Positions 46,265 through 58,209 of a stretch of 64,000 bases of DNA are shown piece after piece (positions within the stretch are counted from its first letter, which is position 1; the number at the start of each line of letters is the position of its first letter). The position numbers and the translations under genes were made by a program. The notes under the pieces were generated by a model. The model was given only the letters and a program-made list of their open reading frames with translations. It made no database searches and was not told the origin of the DNA. Where the stretch lies: the NCBI GenBank assembly GCA_002778195.1, contig PCDI01000003.1, forward strand, positions 868,001 through 932,000, given 5' to 3'. Source of the stretch: Raffaelea ambrosiae (taxonomy: Eukaryota > Ascomycota > Sordariomycetes > Ophiostomatales > Ophiostomataceae).

Positions 46265-48237
46265 AGGAAAGGGAAGAACAGCAACTACGCCAGACATGGG
46301 GATGGGAAGGGGGACTGAAGGTGGTTCTGAGGCAGAAGGGGAGAGTATATGGCAGGACAGGAAATGGCCATTCCATAGGAGTTCAGCCGGGGCTCGGTAA
46401 GAGGTTCGCTTTCGAGGGTGTAACTACGTCAACAAACATGGCTGCGGAAGAGGACGAAAACGGGGCAGCCTGTTGTACAGTTGCCTCAACGTCTCTCCAG
46501 CTCAAAAGTCATTATAGTCCATTAGGAAAAGGAAGAGTAAAGGAAATGACACAATCAATGTTGAGATATCTTCGAAAGATTGTAAAATGAAAAAAAAAAG
46601 GTCTGGCAAAGGGGTATATACAATATACCTTGCAAATATGTGCGGGTAAACAAGAATAATAGGAAGTGAACAAAAAAGCCTAGCCTGGCTGCCTTTCTCT
46701 GTGTTAACCCCCCTCTTCACTCTTTTATTTATCTCCTTTTGCTCCTCCCCCTCCCCTCTCAAATACAGACAATTAGAACAGAGGAGTAACCAGGATACAG
46801 GAAAGACAGGGCACCGTCCCGGGTCCCAGCGTGAGGAAAGAGAACAAAAGACGACAGAACATTAGAGCACACGAGAGAGCACACAAGAGAGCACACAAGA
46901 GAGGACGAGACTCAGAAACCACAGCACGGCCAGAAAGCAAAGAGGCAACGACAAGAGCACAGTAGATGGACAACAAGTATGACACGACACGAAAGAAATG
47001 AAAAAGAAAAGAAGAGAGAGAGCAAAAAAACAAAAGTAAAATGAACGAGAGAAAAGAAGAAAAAAAACAAAGACAACAGATAAATCCCGAACCTCCTTTC
47101 TCCCCCATCCAGTTGCCAACCCAAGTGATTCCACTGCCCTCGAATTGCTCCCCTTTCCCCCCTGATGCCAAGATTACAAGATCTGTCGGTGCTTTTTGTG
47201 GAAATCTTTTTAAACAAATACCGAAGCATGACGAAAATGAAAAGACACAAAACGTGAAAATAGGACGAAAAAAAGATACCCCCACGCCTCGCTTCCCCTC
47301 CCAGCCCGAGATTTTTTAGTTTCGCTAGAAGTCCCGTATTTTCCTTTCCCCCCCTTTTTTGTGTTGTAAAGACTCTTTCCCTTTTTAAGTTGGTCCTTTT
47401 TGTCTTTTGTTCGCCGTTCCCTTGTATCCCACCCCCCATCCATCCGTGTTTGCCTGCCATGGAGTCTCGTTTTGTCCATGGTCGATTCCGGGGCAAGCCG
47501 AGGCAGCCGAGAGACCAAATAAGAGCATTGAGCAAGGCACAACTTGAGAACACAAAAACAAGGGCAGAGGGCAAAAAAGAAAGCACAAATGAAGGAACCC
47601 AAACAAAGCAAAGACAGAAAGTAAAACGTGAAAAGGCAGAGAGATGAGCAAGAGTCAAAAAGTATGAAATCAGAACAAAATCAGAAAAGAACGTCTCCGA
47701 CACCAGCCCTCGCAGTCCCACTCCCCTTTCCATTTTATGAACCCAACGCTCAATTTTGCCGTCCTGCCGGTCCCATTCCCAAACCTGCCAAACAATACAA
47801 TATACCTCGCACCCTCGGGGGGGAAATAAAAACAAAGAGAGACACCGCAGCTGCTCCAGACGCACCGTCTGGGTCCGACAGTCGGATGATCTCAATGTTC
47901 CTCTGTTCGAAGAAACAAAGGTAGACAAGAAGAAAACAAGAAGAAGTAGGCGGTAGAGAAATAACAAGAAAAAATCGAAATCAAATCTGAAACAAGAAAA
48001 AGAGTGGAGGAAAATCAGTCTGTCAGTCTTTTTATATAATGAGCGCGCGTTGGCGCATCGTGTGTATCCATCACACGCATGTCTCGTTGCCCTTATTTTG
48101 TGTCGTAAATTGCCCGCTCATAGTATGCCGTTGATCAAATTGTATGTGCGTTTTGTACATGTGACGAAGATAGCACGGAAAAAGCCGTTTCCGCATTGCA
48201 TCCGCATCTTACCCTTGTTGTGGGAAGGTCAAGGCAT
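46265..48237. other. convergent intergenic region
   Basis: About 2 kb between the orphan stop and the NRP1 stop. It is purine-rich on the plus strand in the middle (46800-47700), so the minus strand gives a long Leu/Phe/Ser/Arg open frame, but this has no ATG start and no domain. Probably long 3' regions. Confidence 0.55.
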
Positions 48238-50587
48238 TTAAGCAGGAGACTTGCTCGGCGGAGCCCCAGCACCGTTCTGGCGTGACTCGCCAGCAGCGCC
48301 CACGGACAGATTGGAAATACCCGATGACAGGAAAGCGAACGGGTCGCTCTCGCCCTGACCGTAAAAGTTATTCGACGGGCCAGCAGAGGCGGGACCGTTA
48401 GTCGCCGACTGGAAAGCCGCCTCAGCGGCCCGGCTGTCAAAGGGACCAGCAGAGTGGGAGCCCGAGACAGGGCCGAAGCCAGTGTTCAGGGGAGGGTACG
48501 GAGCAGCCGCGGAGCCGCCAAGGCCAGACGGCAGAGCATAGGTGCTCGGGGGGCCGCCGAACTGCTGGCCGTAACCACCACCGGCAGCAGGCGAGCCGAA
48601 GGGACCGTTGCCGCCGCCAAAGGGGCCGGGCCCAGGGTTGCCACCCATAGAGCCCTGGCTCATGTTATAAGACGAGGGAGTGTCCATCGGAGACGGGTAG
48701 CCCGAGTCAGCGACAACCGCGGCGGTAGCACGGCTGGCGCCGCAACGGAGGCAACACACGTTCTTGGCGAAGTTGTGGTAGCCACAGACCTCGTTACCGC
48801 ACTTCCAGTCACCTGCACGGAAAGGCACAACACCGCTGCCACCCATGCGGCCACCGCCGTGGCCACCACCACCCATGTGGCCGTGGCCATGGCCGTGGTG
48901 GCCATGCTGAGGAGGGGCCATCATGGCCGGGGGTCCGTAGCCGTAGTTGTAGCCGCCACCCATGTCGCCGGTCGGGCCAGCGCTGACAGCCGGGAACGAG
49001 CAGCGGAAACAAGCCGTGCGACGCTGAAAGTTGGAGAAACCGCACGACGGGCAGGTCCAGTCGCCAGGCCGGGGCCGGTTCTTGCTGGGCGGGAATGGCG
49101 TGAGGATCTCGGCAGCACGGTCCAGGACGCGGCTTGACGACGGAGACACCTCAATGGCCTTCTCATTGAGAGCGCGGCCATTCATGCACAGGCTCTCAGC
49201 GGCCTACAATAGAAATTGGTTGTTAGTACGGAAGCATCACCGCCATAGAATTATTCCAGGCCAGTGGGGAGAACTCGAGCCAACGCCGTTTGGGGTCTTG
49301 TCTTACCTCTTCGTGAGACGAAAAGACTGCAAAGCCAGTGCCAGTTGGTTTGTGCTGCTCGGGCGTGCGAAGAGTCCAGAAAGCAATTGGGCGGCCGCCA
49401 AACTGGGTGAACCAGCTCTCGAGTTCGGACTGGGTGGTGTCGTGGGGAAGACCAGACATGTGGAGGACCTTGCTGCGCTCAGACAGGAAAGCCCGGACGT
49501 CGGCACGGGCATCCAGGGGACGAGCCAGGACATCGGGGTGCTCATGGGCCGGCTGGGACTTGCGGATGAGACCGCGAAGAACACGGGCCAGAGTGACGGC
49601 TTCCTCCATGGCACGACGCGGTGAAGCAGGAGCCAGGGCCTGCAGGTGAAACGGGAGGTTGTGCTTGATGGGAGCGCTCGACTGAACGGCCTCGACCTCG
49701 AGAGCAGCGCAGATGTTAGCCAGCGATGAGGGGCCGAAGGGCAGCGACTCGGGGTGGTGCTGCTGCCATCTCTGGTATTCCTGTCTCAGATCGAAGGTCC
49801 GTGAGTGTTGGAGGTAGGGCGGCAGGACGACAGCCTTGTCGCGAGCCTCACGAGGCAGCTGCACACGGAGGTCCCAGGCATCGAGGGTGACGAATACGAA
49901 GTCGAGGTTCTGGGAGGTCAGATGCTCGGACGCAAACGCGTCGAAGCGGTTAATCGCGTCGCGGAAGGTGCCGGCATTTCGGACGTGTTCCCAGGTAAGG
50001 GTGGTAAGGCTGGCTATAGTAGAGAGAAAGAGACGAGGTCAGCTTGGATACAGCTGTGGAAGGAGGCAAGGTGGCTCTGCAGGTCTTGAGACAGTCCACC
50101 TTGATGGCAGGCGGAAGACTGCATTCTCCACGCGCACGAAGAGCAAGTGTGTCAAAAGAGAGAGAGAAGGCGAGATGGGGGTCTTCTCAGAGAGATTTGG
50201 TAGTCCACAGCACACTTACTGCAGAGCGGAGTGATGGGGGTGTTCTGGGGCTTGACGAGAACACTTTCGCGATAAAGCTACACGAGGTGGAAGAAAGAGC
50301 AGATTAGCTTAGCTTTTGTAAGCAAGAGGAGGAGCATGCAGCCGTCCTAGGCACGGCATGCATCTCCTCGCCCAAGAAAAAAGAAACAAAGGACAGCACA
50401 ATGGCGCCGCCTTTCCAACAGGGGCACGCACCTCTTCCAGATTCTTCGCGTCCAGCAAGATCCAGCCAATTTCGATCACCTCGGCCGAGTCCTTGGTCAC
50501 ATAGACGCCATGCTCGTCGCAGGTGGTAGCAACGTGGATGACGACGTAGCGGTCAATGGACACCGGCGGTTGCTGCGTGGTGGCCAT
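48238..50587 (-). CDS. NRP1: Nrp1-like RNA-binding protein (degenerate exonuclease fold, RRM, two RanBP2 zinc fingers)
   Basis: Cytoplasmic RNA-binding protein related to yeast Nrp1, reported in stress granules. Exons 50587-50432, 50277-50220, 50013-49307 and 49203-48238 join in phase to give 628 residues. Residues 10-200 follow the DEDDh 3'-5' exonuclease fold of the ERI-1 type (EVIEIGWILLDA, TPITPLC, FVFVTLDAWDLR, RTFDLRQEYQRW). The first catalytic motif, normally Asp-x-Glu, reads HVATTCDE, so it is probably inactive. An RRM spans about 252-333 (KVLHMSGLPHDTTQSELESWF, given in part as VLHMSGLP; then GTGFAVFSS). Two RanBP2-type zinc fingers follow: GDWTCPSCGFSNF...CFRC (near 354-378) and GDWKCGNEVCGYHNFAKN..CLRC (near 437-463). 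They are joined by a Gly/His/Met-rich linker and followed by a Gly/Pro/Ser-rich tail. The 5' leader is very CT-rich. Confidence 0.9.
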
Positions 50588-51600
50588 GGTTCAAGAGGAG
50601 GGGAGGGCTGGTCGATGGGACAGCCTCGTTGTCTCGTTTGGTCGTTTGCACACCGAAGGGTTCTTGTCGGTAGGACGGCCGCGAGAAAGGAGAAACCAGA
50701 GCCTGGGCAGTTGTGGGTTCGCACGTTAGCCACGGAGTTTTGGTCAAGGTAGGGAGGGCAAAACGGGGTCCATGCAGCCAACCAGAGGGCGATTGGGGCA
50801 AGCTGCATGGACGTGGCGAAAACAAGGGGGGAAGCGAGTACGAAGAAACAGGATGGTGACGCAAACGTGGAGGATGAAGCAGGAATGCGGGCAGCATGGA
50901 AACGGGCATGGCGAGAACAGAACAGACAAAAGATAGGAGGTGTCAGGTCCGCCAGGCGGATGTGCATTTCTTGCCTGGGCGATCCGTGCAAGCGGTTGGG
51001 CGAGTGCGGATGGATTGGGCAGGACTCACTGTTCGGTGGACGATTGGCCAGCTTAGAAGAGAGCAGAAGCTGGGCAGCTCGTGGAGATGACCGGCCGGGT
51101 CAGAGGATGAGAGCTTCCCAGGCGAGCAGGGAATTGGACGCGGCGGCCACGACACGTTGGAGGATGGCGGCAGAAAAGGGCCCAAAGACAGCAGCGGCCG
51201 AGACAGCAGCTGGACAACAACAAAGAAAAGGCTCTGTTCTGCTCCTGGGCTCCAGGCAAGAATCCGCTATCCCGTGCTGCAAAGCCGAGAAAGGAGATGC
51301 GAGACGCCGGAACGAAACAGACAGCAAGAGGGCGTGCGAGGAAGACACGAAGACACGAAGGCTTCGGGCTCGAGAAATAAGGACACGGATGGTCAGATTG
51401 AGGAGAGGTGGAAAGACACAGACAAGAAAGGGGGGAGAGGGCGGCTTCAGTTCGCCTCAGGCTGCTTCTCGGAGACGGGAAACTCGAAGCGGAAGCAAGA
51501 AGGGGGCAGAACGGAAGGAGACCAGGAGAGAAGAGAAAGGAAAAAAGACGAGCTCGCAGTAGCAACAGAGTGACTGGAGCAGAGGAGGCATTGGCGAGGA

Positions 51601-51676
51601 GCAAAAAAAAAAAAAAACGTTTAAAAACGGATTAAAATAAAATGGCCTAAAAAATAAAATAAAAAATAAAAAATAG
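51601..51676. repeat. A-rich tract with AAATAAAAT repeats
   Basis: A 15-A homopolymer followed by several AAAATAAA units; low-complexity sequence without coding signal. Confidence 0.8.
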
Positions 51677-53442
51677 GGAAATTGCTCTTTTTGGTGGGCT
51701 TCGCTTGGCTTTTGGGCCAGGACGGACTGTCTTTTTTACCCTACCTTTTTGGGGGTGGTCCTGTTTCCCTGGCTCCCTGGCTGTTCTGTGACGAACCGAT
51801 TGGACTCGGGGCAATCCTTTTGATCCTTTTCCACTGTGTTGTTTCCCATTCAGCAGTTACGACACGTCTCCGAGGTGATGCTGTTTTTTGTTTGTTCTGT
51901 GGTGCAAAAACGGCAAGTGCGACTGTCGCCGGTTTTCGCTCCTTCCCTGAATTTTTGGGGACACTTGCTCTTTCCTCCCCTGAGCCTCGTGCCGGGGCTA
52001 GTGTCAACGGCCGGCGGCCAAAGCAACAGGGCAGAGGAATGGGCGAGGATAGATGGAAGGGAAATGGCGGATTTAGGGAAGGGGGGGGGGGCCGACCGTG
52101 AAACTGGGTCTTCTTGCCCTGCTATTCTGGCGTAACGCGACGCAGAATCTCTTTTACAGAGGAAAGCGCCTGTCGCGTATCCGTATCAGTACAAATTGGT
52201 GGAAGCTGTCCGTGGAGCAGACCCCTAAAAGGTGGGGTAGTCAGCCACTGAAGGCGCACCACAGCCCGGGGTGGCCCGCCAAAGGCCAGGAGGCGTCCCC
52301 ACGCTGCGTTGAGCAGAGGTACCTGTACCTGTATCTTGCCTGCCTTGGCTGGCTGATGGCTTCCTCGGCAGGCATTGCTGCGGACGCGTAACTCGAGGGT
52401 CCTAGCCGAGAGAGCAAGGTGAGCGGGCAAAAGCAGCAGATGCACGCCGGCAGGCCAGAACGGAAGGAACGACCCAGAAAGCTGCAGCGCAGAAAACTGC
52501 AGACCGCCGTAGGCGCCGCCACAGTGATGATTGCTGTCCATCCACACGCCGGCCTTGCTGTGTCCTCTGCTCCTCTGTTGCCGTTCTGCTCTTCACATCG
52601 CTTCTTGCTCTTTGCAGTTACCACACCCTTCCCGACTCGCATCAAACGATGGACAACCTGGAAATCTGATCTATCGGATATCCTTCCCCCCTCCTTCCCT
52701 TCAGCCATCCCCCGCCGAATCCTGTCTCACGCAGCGTGGCTGGCCAGCCGGCCATACTCGTATCCTCCCATGGCTGGGCTGGGTTCGTGTCTTTCGTGAC
52801 CTGAACCTACATACTCGTAGTATTTTTTCCCCCCTTGTTCGCGCCCACTTCCTCACACATCTCGTTTCTCCTCGTCACAGCTGCACGGAGACTCCAACCA
52901 GTCACGCAAAACCCACTCACACTGCCCACCCCCCACCACCTGCCATGTATACAAACCACCTAACCAGATCCATCCCTTGACCTCAGACACTTGGTCTCTT
53001 GCTGGTGCTCTCGGCTCGTGGCAGCTCCGAGAGAAAAAGACCACTTAGGAAGCCGCTCTCGCCCACCCTGAGCGTGGATATACTATTAGCGGGCACACCT
53101 GGCAAGATGTCTGGCGCGGGTATACCGTGAGCAATTCGAAAATGCGTGATGTTATCCTGCGAGAGGTCTCCATCATGCAATCTACGAGGAACAAGGTGAA
53201 GACACCAGCACGCCAGAAAAAGGAATACCAACCAACAAACGGCACGAAAAAAAAAGAAAGAAAAAGGGCAACGGTCGTCCCACACACCGGCTGATCTTGC
53301 TTGCTGGCCCCCTGCTATAACAGCCCAATCCCAGTTTCGGGTTTCCCTTGCAACTGCAACGTGCCTGCGGGATTGTACGAGTACATATTAGCAGTGTGCT
53401 ACTTGCTCGCTCTTTATTTCTCCGTTTGCGAGCCTCTCCTGT

Positions 53443-53484
53443 TTGCCCATGTGCTTGCCCATGTGCTTGCCCATGTGCTTGCCC
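53443..53484. repeat. 12-bp tandem repeat, about 3.3 copies
   Basis: Perfect direct copies of GCCCATGTGCTT. Confidence 0.93.
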
Positions 53485-53915
53485 TCTCCACCTATTCGCC
53501 GTTCTTCTTGTAGCAGCTCTAAGCCCCTTCACCCCATTGTATTAGACGAAGATGCAGAAGAAGGCCTGCGCCAATGAGTTTTCCCATCTCCCCCCCTTCT
53601 TCTATCACCTCCCTGTTTTGGTGTTTCGGCATGGGCAACTCCACTCCTTGTTGTCTCAGGAAAGCCTATATTCGTGTAAAGCTCGGCATGCTATGTATCC
53701 TATACTATGTAGCTCTGCATAGTTTTGTAGGGCTCCTTACGAGTAATTGCCCTCTCGGTCTGCTCCGGCGTAGCTTAGGTTAGCTCTGCCTTGCTGCATT
53801 CCCAAAGCTCACCTACTAGCATTCTATGTGACCAGTCGATTGGTAGCGTAGCTTTACATGGTCTTCCTAGCCCTCCACTTGATCTACCTGTCCAACAGCC
53901 CTCATACCCCCCCCC

Positions 53916-53955
53916 NNNNNNNNNNNNNNNNNNNNNNNNNNNNNNNNNNNNNNNN
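53916..53955. other. assembly gap (40 N)
   Basis: Run of N beginning directly after a poly-C tract, a likely cause of the assembly break. Confidence 0.99.
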
Positions 53956-55784
53956 GAGCATCCATCGTCGGGCGCACAAGGCCACCTATAGGGGGAGTGA
54001 GACATGGCGAACCGGGCATTGAAACGGCAGGTCGGCACAGCGAATCGGACCTGGGCGGCAATGACACCACCAAGCCGAATAGACCAACTGGTTTAAACAG
54101 ACAAGTTCGGGCCAAGCCACATGTTGGACAGTGTCCCACAACCCTACTTGGGCAGCACACTGACAACAAGGGAAGCCCATATTTACCCCTATTTTCTAGT
54201 TGGGACAGTTAAATAAGGTCGCAATATCTGTCTGGGATAGATGCAGTGGCAGCACGTGGTGGGCGCTGTGACCACCTAGGTGGCCGGTGAATAAGGTGTA
54301 CTATGTAAGTAAGGTGAAGGGGGGTTGGGACTGGTAAGCTGTGCAGGGTGCAGCCATTCGCTCGCCCTGCTGTCTGTGAAATCATACCACAGAGCACTCC
54401 TCCTGCCTTAGTCTGGTGCTACCCCATATGTCTGAGGATGGTCTGACGGAACAGCTTCGACGGGGCAGTGAAAGCCATTTGACGTCCAGCAGTCTCGTTG
54501 CCGCGGATTTCAGGTATAGGGCCGAGCTGCAGACTGTTAGAACGCGAGCATGGTGCCTGTCCCAACTAACCTCGGGCCTATTATCATGTAACTAGATAAT
54601 TATGAGCGTCTTTAAAGGACTGGCACTTCTCGTGTTATGCACACAGAAAGCCCGACCATTAGTACGCTGCCAGACGAAGTTCTTTCGTCTTTATCATTAC
54701 CGAGACCCCTATGATTGATGGTCACTCTTTAAGAGGGCCCTGAACTTCCCGTTCTCCGTGCAGTTTTCAATCAGGGATAGCCACGTTGACTAGCAAAACG
54801 GAGGGCACAGCCTCGGATGGAAGAGCTCTGATCCCAGGAGCTCCGAGAGCTTTCTCAAGCTCCGAAGAAGCTTACCAGCCAGTCGGGAAGGAGGTCTCCT
54901 TCCTTTTCTTTGGCAAAAGGGCTTTGTTTTTTCTATTTGTGTTCTGTACTTCCCGCGTCACTCGTTGTATTATACAAAATGCCGCTCTTCTTTAGAATTG
55001 CTCTTCATCCTCGGCGGGCGAGCTTCCTTTTTCTTTTCCGATTTGTGGGGAGCAAAGCACGTGCATAAGCCATACGTCATTCAATTCCGTTCCTCCCACA
55101 AAGCTTAGGCCACCCATTTGTATGCCGAGATCGCGCAGCTCTTTTTCAAACATGTTTGGTCTAACTAACAACTGCCTGCCTGTCTGCCGTCACCAAGCAA
55201 AATAAAAGCGGCCTCCCAAAGCTTTGAGTGGGAAACTCTCGAGGGGCGGGATTGTGGGTAAATAGAGGCCTTGAACAAACTGCATGCTTGCGTGTCGCCT
55301 CCTGCCTGCGTTCGATGAATAACAATGGTGTGCTTTTTTTGTAACCGTCACGGTGCCAAGATCTCAAACGAGAACTCTATTTCGCCCCCATCATCCCTCC
55401 CTCGACGTTTTGTTACTGCTGTCACGGAGAAAGAAGCTTGGCTTTTTATTCTCGGGCAATCGAGGATCGTCTGTCTTGTCTCTCTCTAGGACACACTCGT
55501 GCTCGTCTCTCCCGGCTTTTTTCCACATGATAAGGAATGGAAAGAAAGGAAAAGCAGAAAAAGGTGCAGTTCGGTTGGTTCGTAGTGGCGCCCACCCCCT
55601 GGTCTGTTTGGTCAGGTTCAGCTCTCTTCTGGGTTCAGCTGTGTCGTTCGCCTGGTTCGACTGCAGGCTAGAAGCTAAGCTAGCATATCACCAGAGCTTT
55701 TTGTGTCAATCCATCCACGCCGTGCTGGTTTTTCTTTGCCGGTTTCGTCTAGCCATGCATTTTGCTCGATCTCTTCTGCCTTCT

Positions 55785-55832
55785 CATAGGTTCCCATAGG
55801 TTCCCATGGGCCCCCATGGGCTCCCATATGCT
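55785..55832. repeat. 10-bp CCCATRGGNT tandem repeat
   Basis: Four to five imperfect adjacent copies of CCCATAGGTT / CCCATGGGCT. The core CCCATGGG is self-complementary. Confidence 0.85.
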
Positions 55833-56253
55833 CCTCTACCATAGTAAGTGAAAGAGCGAAACAGACCAGTAGCGTGAACGACTGACGTAGTGCGCGCCTT
55901 CCTGTCATGGTGTATTTATGTGTTTCCCGCCCCTCGCCGCACACCGTCTCCGGCAGCCCCCCGCCTTCGCTTCTCTCTCATTGTTCCAGTCTTGCGTACT
56001 CCTCGCAGGCAAACACAAAAAAAACTCACCCGCACTTTTTCTATCCTGACACTCTCCCTTCCTTTCTCTTTCTTCTTTTTGAAACAAGAAAAAAAGGAAA
56101 ACTTTATTTCGCGCATTCAAAAGCCCGCTCTCCCCCCTTACTTCGCTTGCTACTACCATTCGACTTCTCTCCTCTACACCCAAACTCTTTCTTTTTTGTT
56201 GCTGTTCACTTCTTCTTTTGTTCACCAACAAACACACCAAAAAATCATTCACA

Positions 56254-56925
56254 ATGGGTGCCGGCTCTGCTGTTCTGCTGGTGATCATCACCATTCTCTG
56301 TAGGTTTCTGTGCTCCGGTTCCCGTCCCACCTTTTGCGCGAATACGCGACTGCTTTCCTCTGCCCCTCCATTGAACCAGAGCTGACGAGACTCCTTTCGT
56401 TAATTCACAGTCCCGCCTCTGGGCGTCTATGCCGTGGCCGGCTGCGGTCCCGACCTGCTCATCAACGTCTGCCTGACGATCCTGGGGTAAGCTCAGCCTT
56501 GTTTGCCAAGAGATATTGCTGTTTACCCTAGCTCCGGTCTATTTTTACTTTTTCTTCCATTGCCTATCTCAGTTGAAGGAGTGATACCTCTTTTCTCTTA
56601 TATTCTTCAACTCTTCACCTTGTCCCATTTTGTGCCCTTGTCCCCCTTTGCGCCCACACTTACTCGTGTACTTTTATCTGTTGCTGCCGGGCTCGCTTCG
56701 GATATCGTGTGTAGTTCTGAGCACGTGCTAACACCCACATCCTTCCTCTGCAGTGTTTTGCCCGGTCATCTTCATGCCTTCTACATCGAATACACTTACT
56801 ATGACCGCCGCGAGCAGGTCCGCGAGGGCCGCTTTGCGCCCTCGCGGGCTCCTGGCATCTACAGCGAGCGTGTCCAACAGGGCGCTGGTGGCGGCGGCTA
56901 CGGCACCATTGCCCAGTCGACGTAA
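56254..56925 (+). CDS. PMP3: Pmp3 family plasma membrane proteolipid
   Basis: Small hydrophobic protein of the Pmp3/UPF0057 family that affects plasma membrane potential and cation tolerance. Exons 56254-56299, 56411-56486 and 56754-56925 join in phase to give 97 residues. The first helix is AVLLVIITILF. The family signature is VPPLGVYAVAGCGPDLLINV, followed by LTILGVLPGHLHAFYIEY. Yeast Pmp3 is 55 residues; here a hydrophilic tail of about 40 residues (RREQVREGRF, SRAPGIYSERV and a Gly-rich stretch) extends it, as in many filamentous fungi. The ATG follows CATTCACA and a CT/A-rich leader. Stop codon TAA at 56923 sits inside a perfect GTAAGTAT splice donor, so an alternative C-terminus is conceivable. 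The 267-bp last intron is the longest convincing one in the window. Confidence 0.95.
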
Positions 56926-58178
56926 GTATCCTCTCTAAGTAGAGAGAAGAGAGGGGGGGGGTAGGCAGAGAAATGAGCTCGGTTCCCTTGTCTGTTTCCA
57001 GGAGAGCAGACATGGGCAAGAGAACAAAGAGCCGCAGCTTCAGCTGTACACACCGACCCTCCCCCCTCCTCTTGTCGAAGGACAAGAGTGAATGTTAACA
57101 CAAGGGGAACAGATGGAAGGAAGAAAAGGTGTACAAAGACTGAAGGATATGACTGGGTGCCAGTCTCTTTGAGGAAAGGGGAGGACGAGGAGTGAGATGA
57201 CAAAGACCAGGAATGCAAGGAGTGGGAAAACGATGTGCCTTCTTGCTTTTTGTTTTTGGCACTTTCGACCCTTGCCGTTTTTGGCTCTCACCTTTCTTGC
57301 AAGGGGACTGCTTTTGAAACCTCAATTCTCGCCAGCTGTTCAGGCTCGGCGCATACAGGGTGCCTCGACCGCTTTTGGCGTTCATCGGCCACAATCAAAG
57401 AGGAGGACATCGCTTGGATGCACCCACCGCTTTTGTTTGCATTTTAACAATCTTTGATTTCTCTGCGCAATGCGTTGGTTATCAAACATTGCACATGAAT
57501 CCACTGGACGTCTTGCTTTCGAGCCACTCGATCCTTGCTTTGTTTTGTTTTTTAGCAAGCAGCATCGGGTCTTTCGCAGATGCACTGTGAAGCTCGACGG
57601 GCAGTTTACCGGATATCTGCGAAGATCAATGTTTGTCTGCTACTTTGTTAGTTTCTGTTTTAGACCCCAGAGAAAAAAAAGCGAGGGAGGAATGGAACAT
57701 GACCGACGCGTTGTTGGCCATTTCCTGCTTCCTGCGTCTTCTTTCTACCCTCGTACCTTCCTGTTTCATGCTGGGCGGTTGCCTGTAGGACGTCGTAGTA
57801 TGATGTGGTAGTTGCATGCTTCCTTTAAATTTGGGGGCCTCTTATATACGATCAGGAACTGCATATTCTCGACCCACCCGAGGTGCTTGGTTTCCTTCTA
57901 ATCTAGTGGCTGCCAGACCGGTCTGTGGACCACGCGGGCCACGTCTATCTCTTGTCAGATATGTATGCGTTGGCTAGAACAGGCGAGGGTAGTTCCAGAA
58001 GGCCGATAGGCAGCCCGCTGCGGGCCGAGCAGTTTGTGGCAGTGTTTCTGAGAAGGAGTGTGTGGTGGAGTGTGTACAGGAGTGTGGTGGGAGTGTAGGA
58101 GCGGGACTGTTGGGTTGTTGGGGCGAGTGAAAGTATGGACATGTGTGGGAGCGAGAGAGAGCGAGAGAAGGGAAAGAG

Positions 58179-58206
<28 letters not shown>
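58179..58206. repeat. (GT)n microsatellite, 14 units
   Basis: Perfect GT tract. Confidence 0.95.

Positions 58207-58209
<3 letters not shown>

Larger units (their letters stand above)
50588..56253. other. 5.7-kb gene-poor region with an assembly gap
   Basis: It holds the NRP1 5' flank (purine-rich on the plus strand, giving a false 251-codon Arg/Lys/Glu frame), an A/T tract at 51601-51676, small tandem repeats, a 40-N gap, TA/TAG-rich sequence at about 53560-54800, and the PMP3 promoter. No coding region could be supported. Confidence 0.5.

Noticed and set aside
46912..47967. 351-codon open frame on the minus strand, rich in Phe and Leu
   Set aside because: It begins at TTG rather than ATG, lies in a pyrimidine-rich 3' region and shows no ordered membrane topology or known motif.
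50807..51562. 251-codon Arg/Lys/Glu-rich open frame on the plus strand
   Set aside because: It is the complement of the CT-rich 5' flank of NRP1; purine bias alone explains it.
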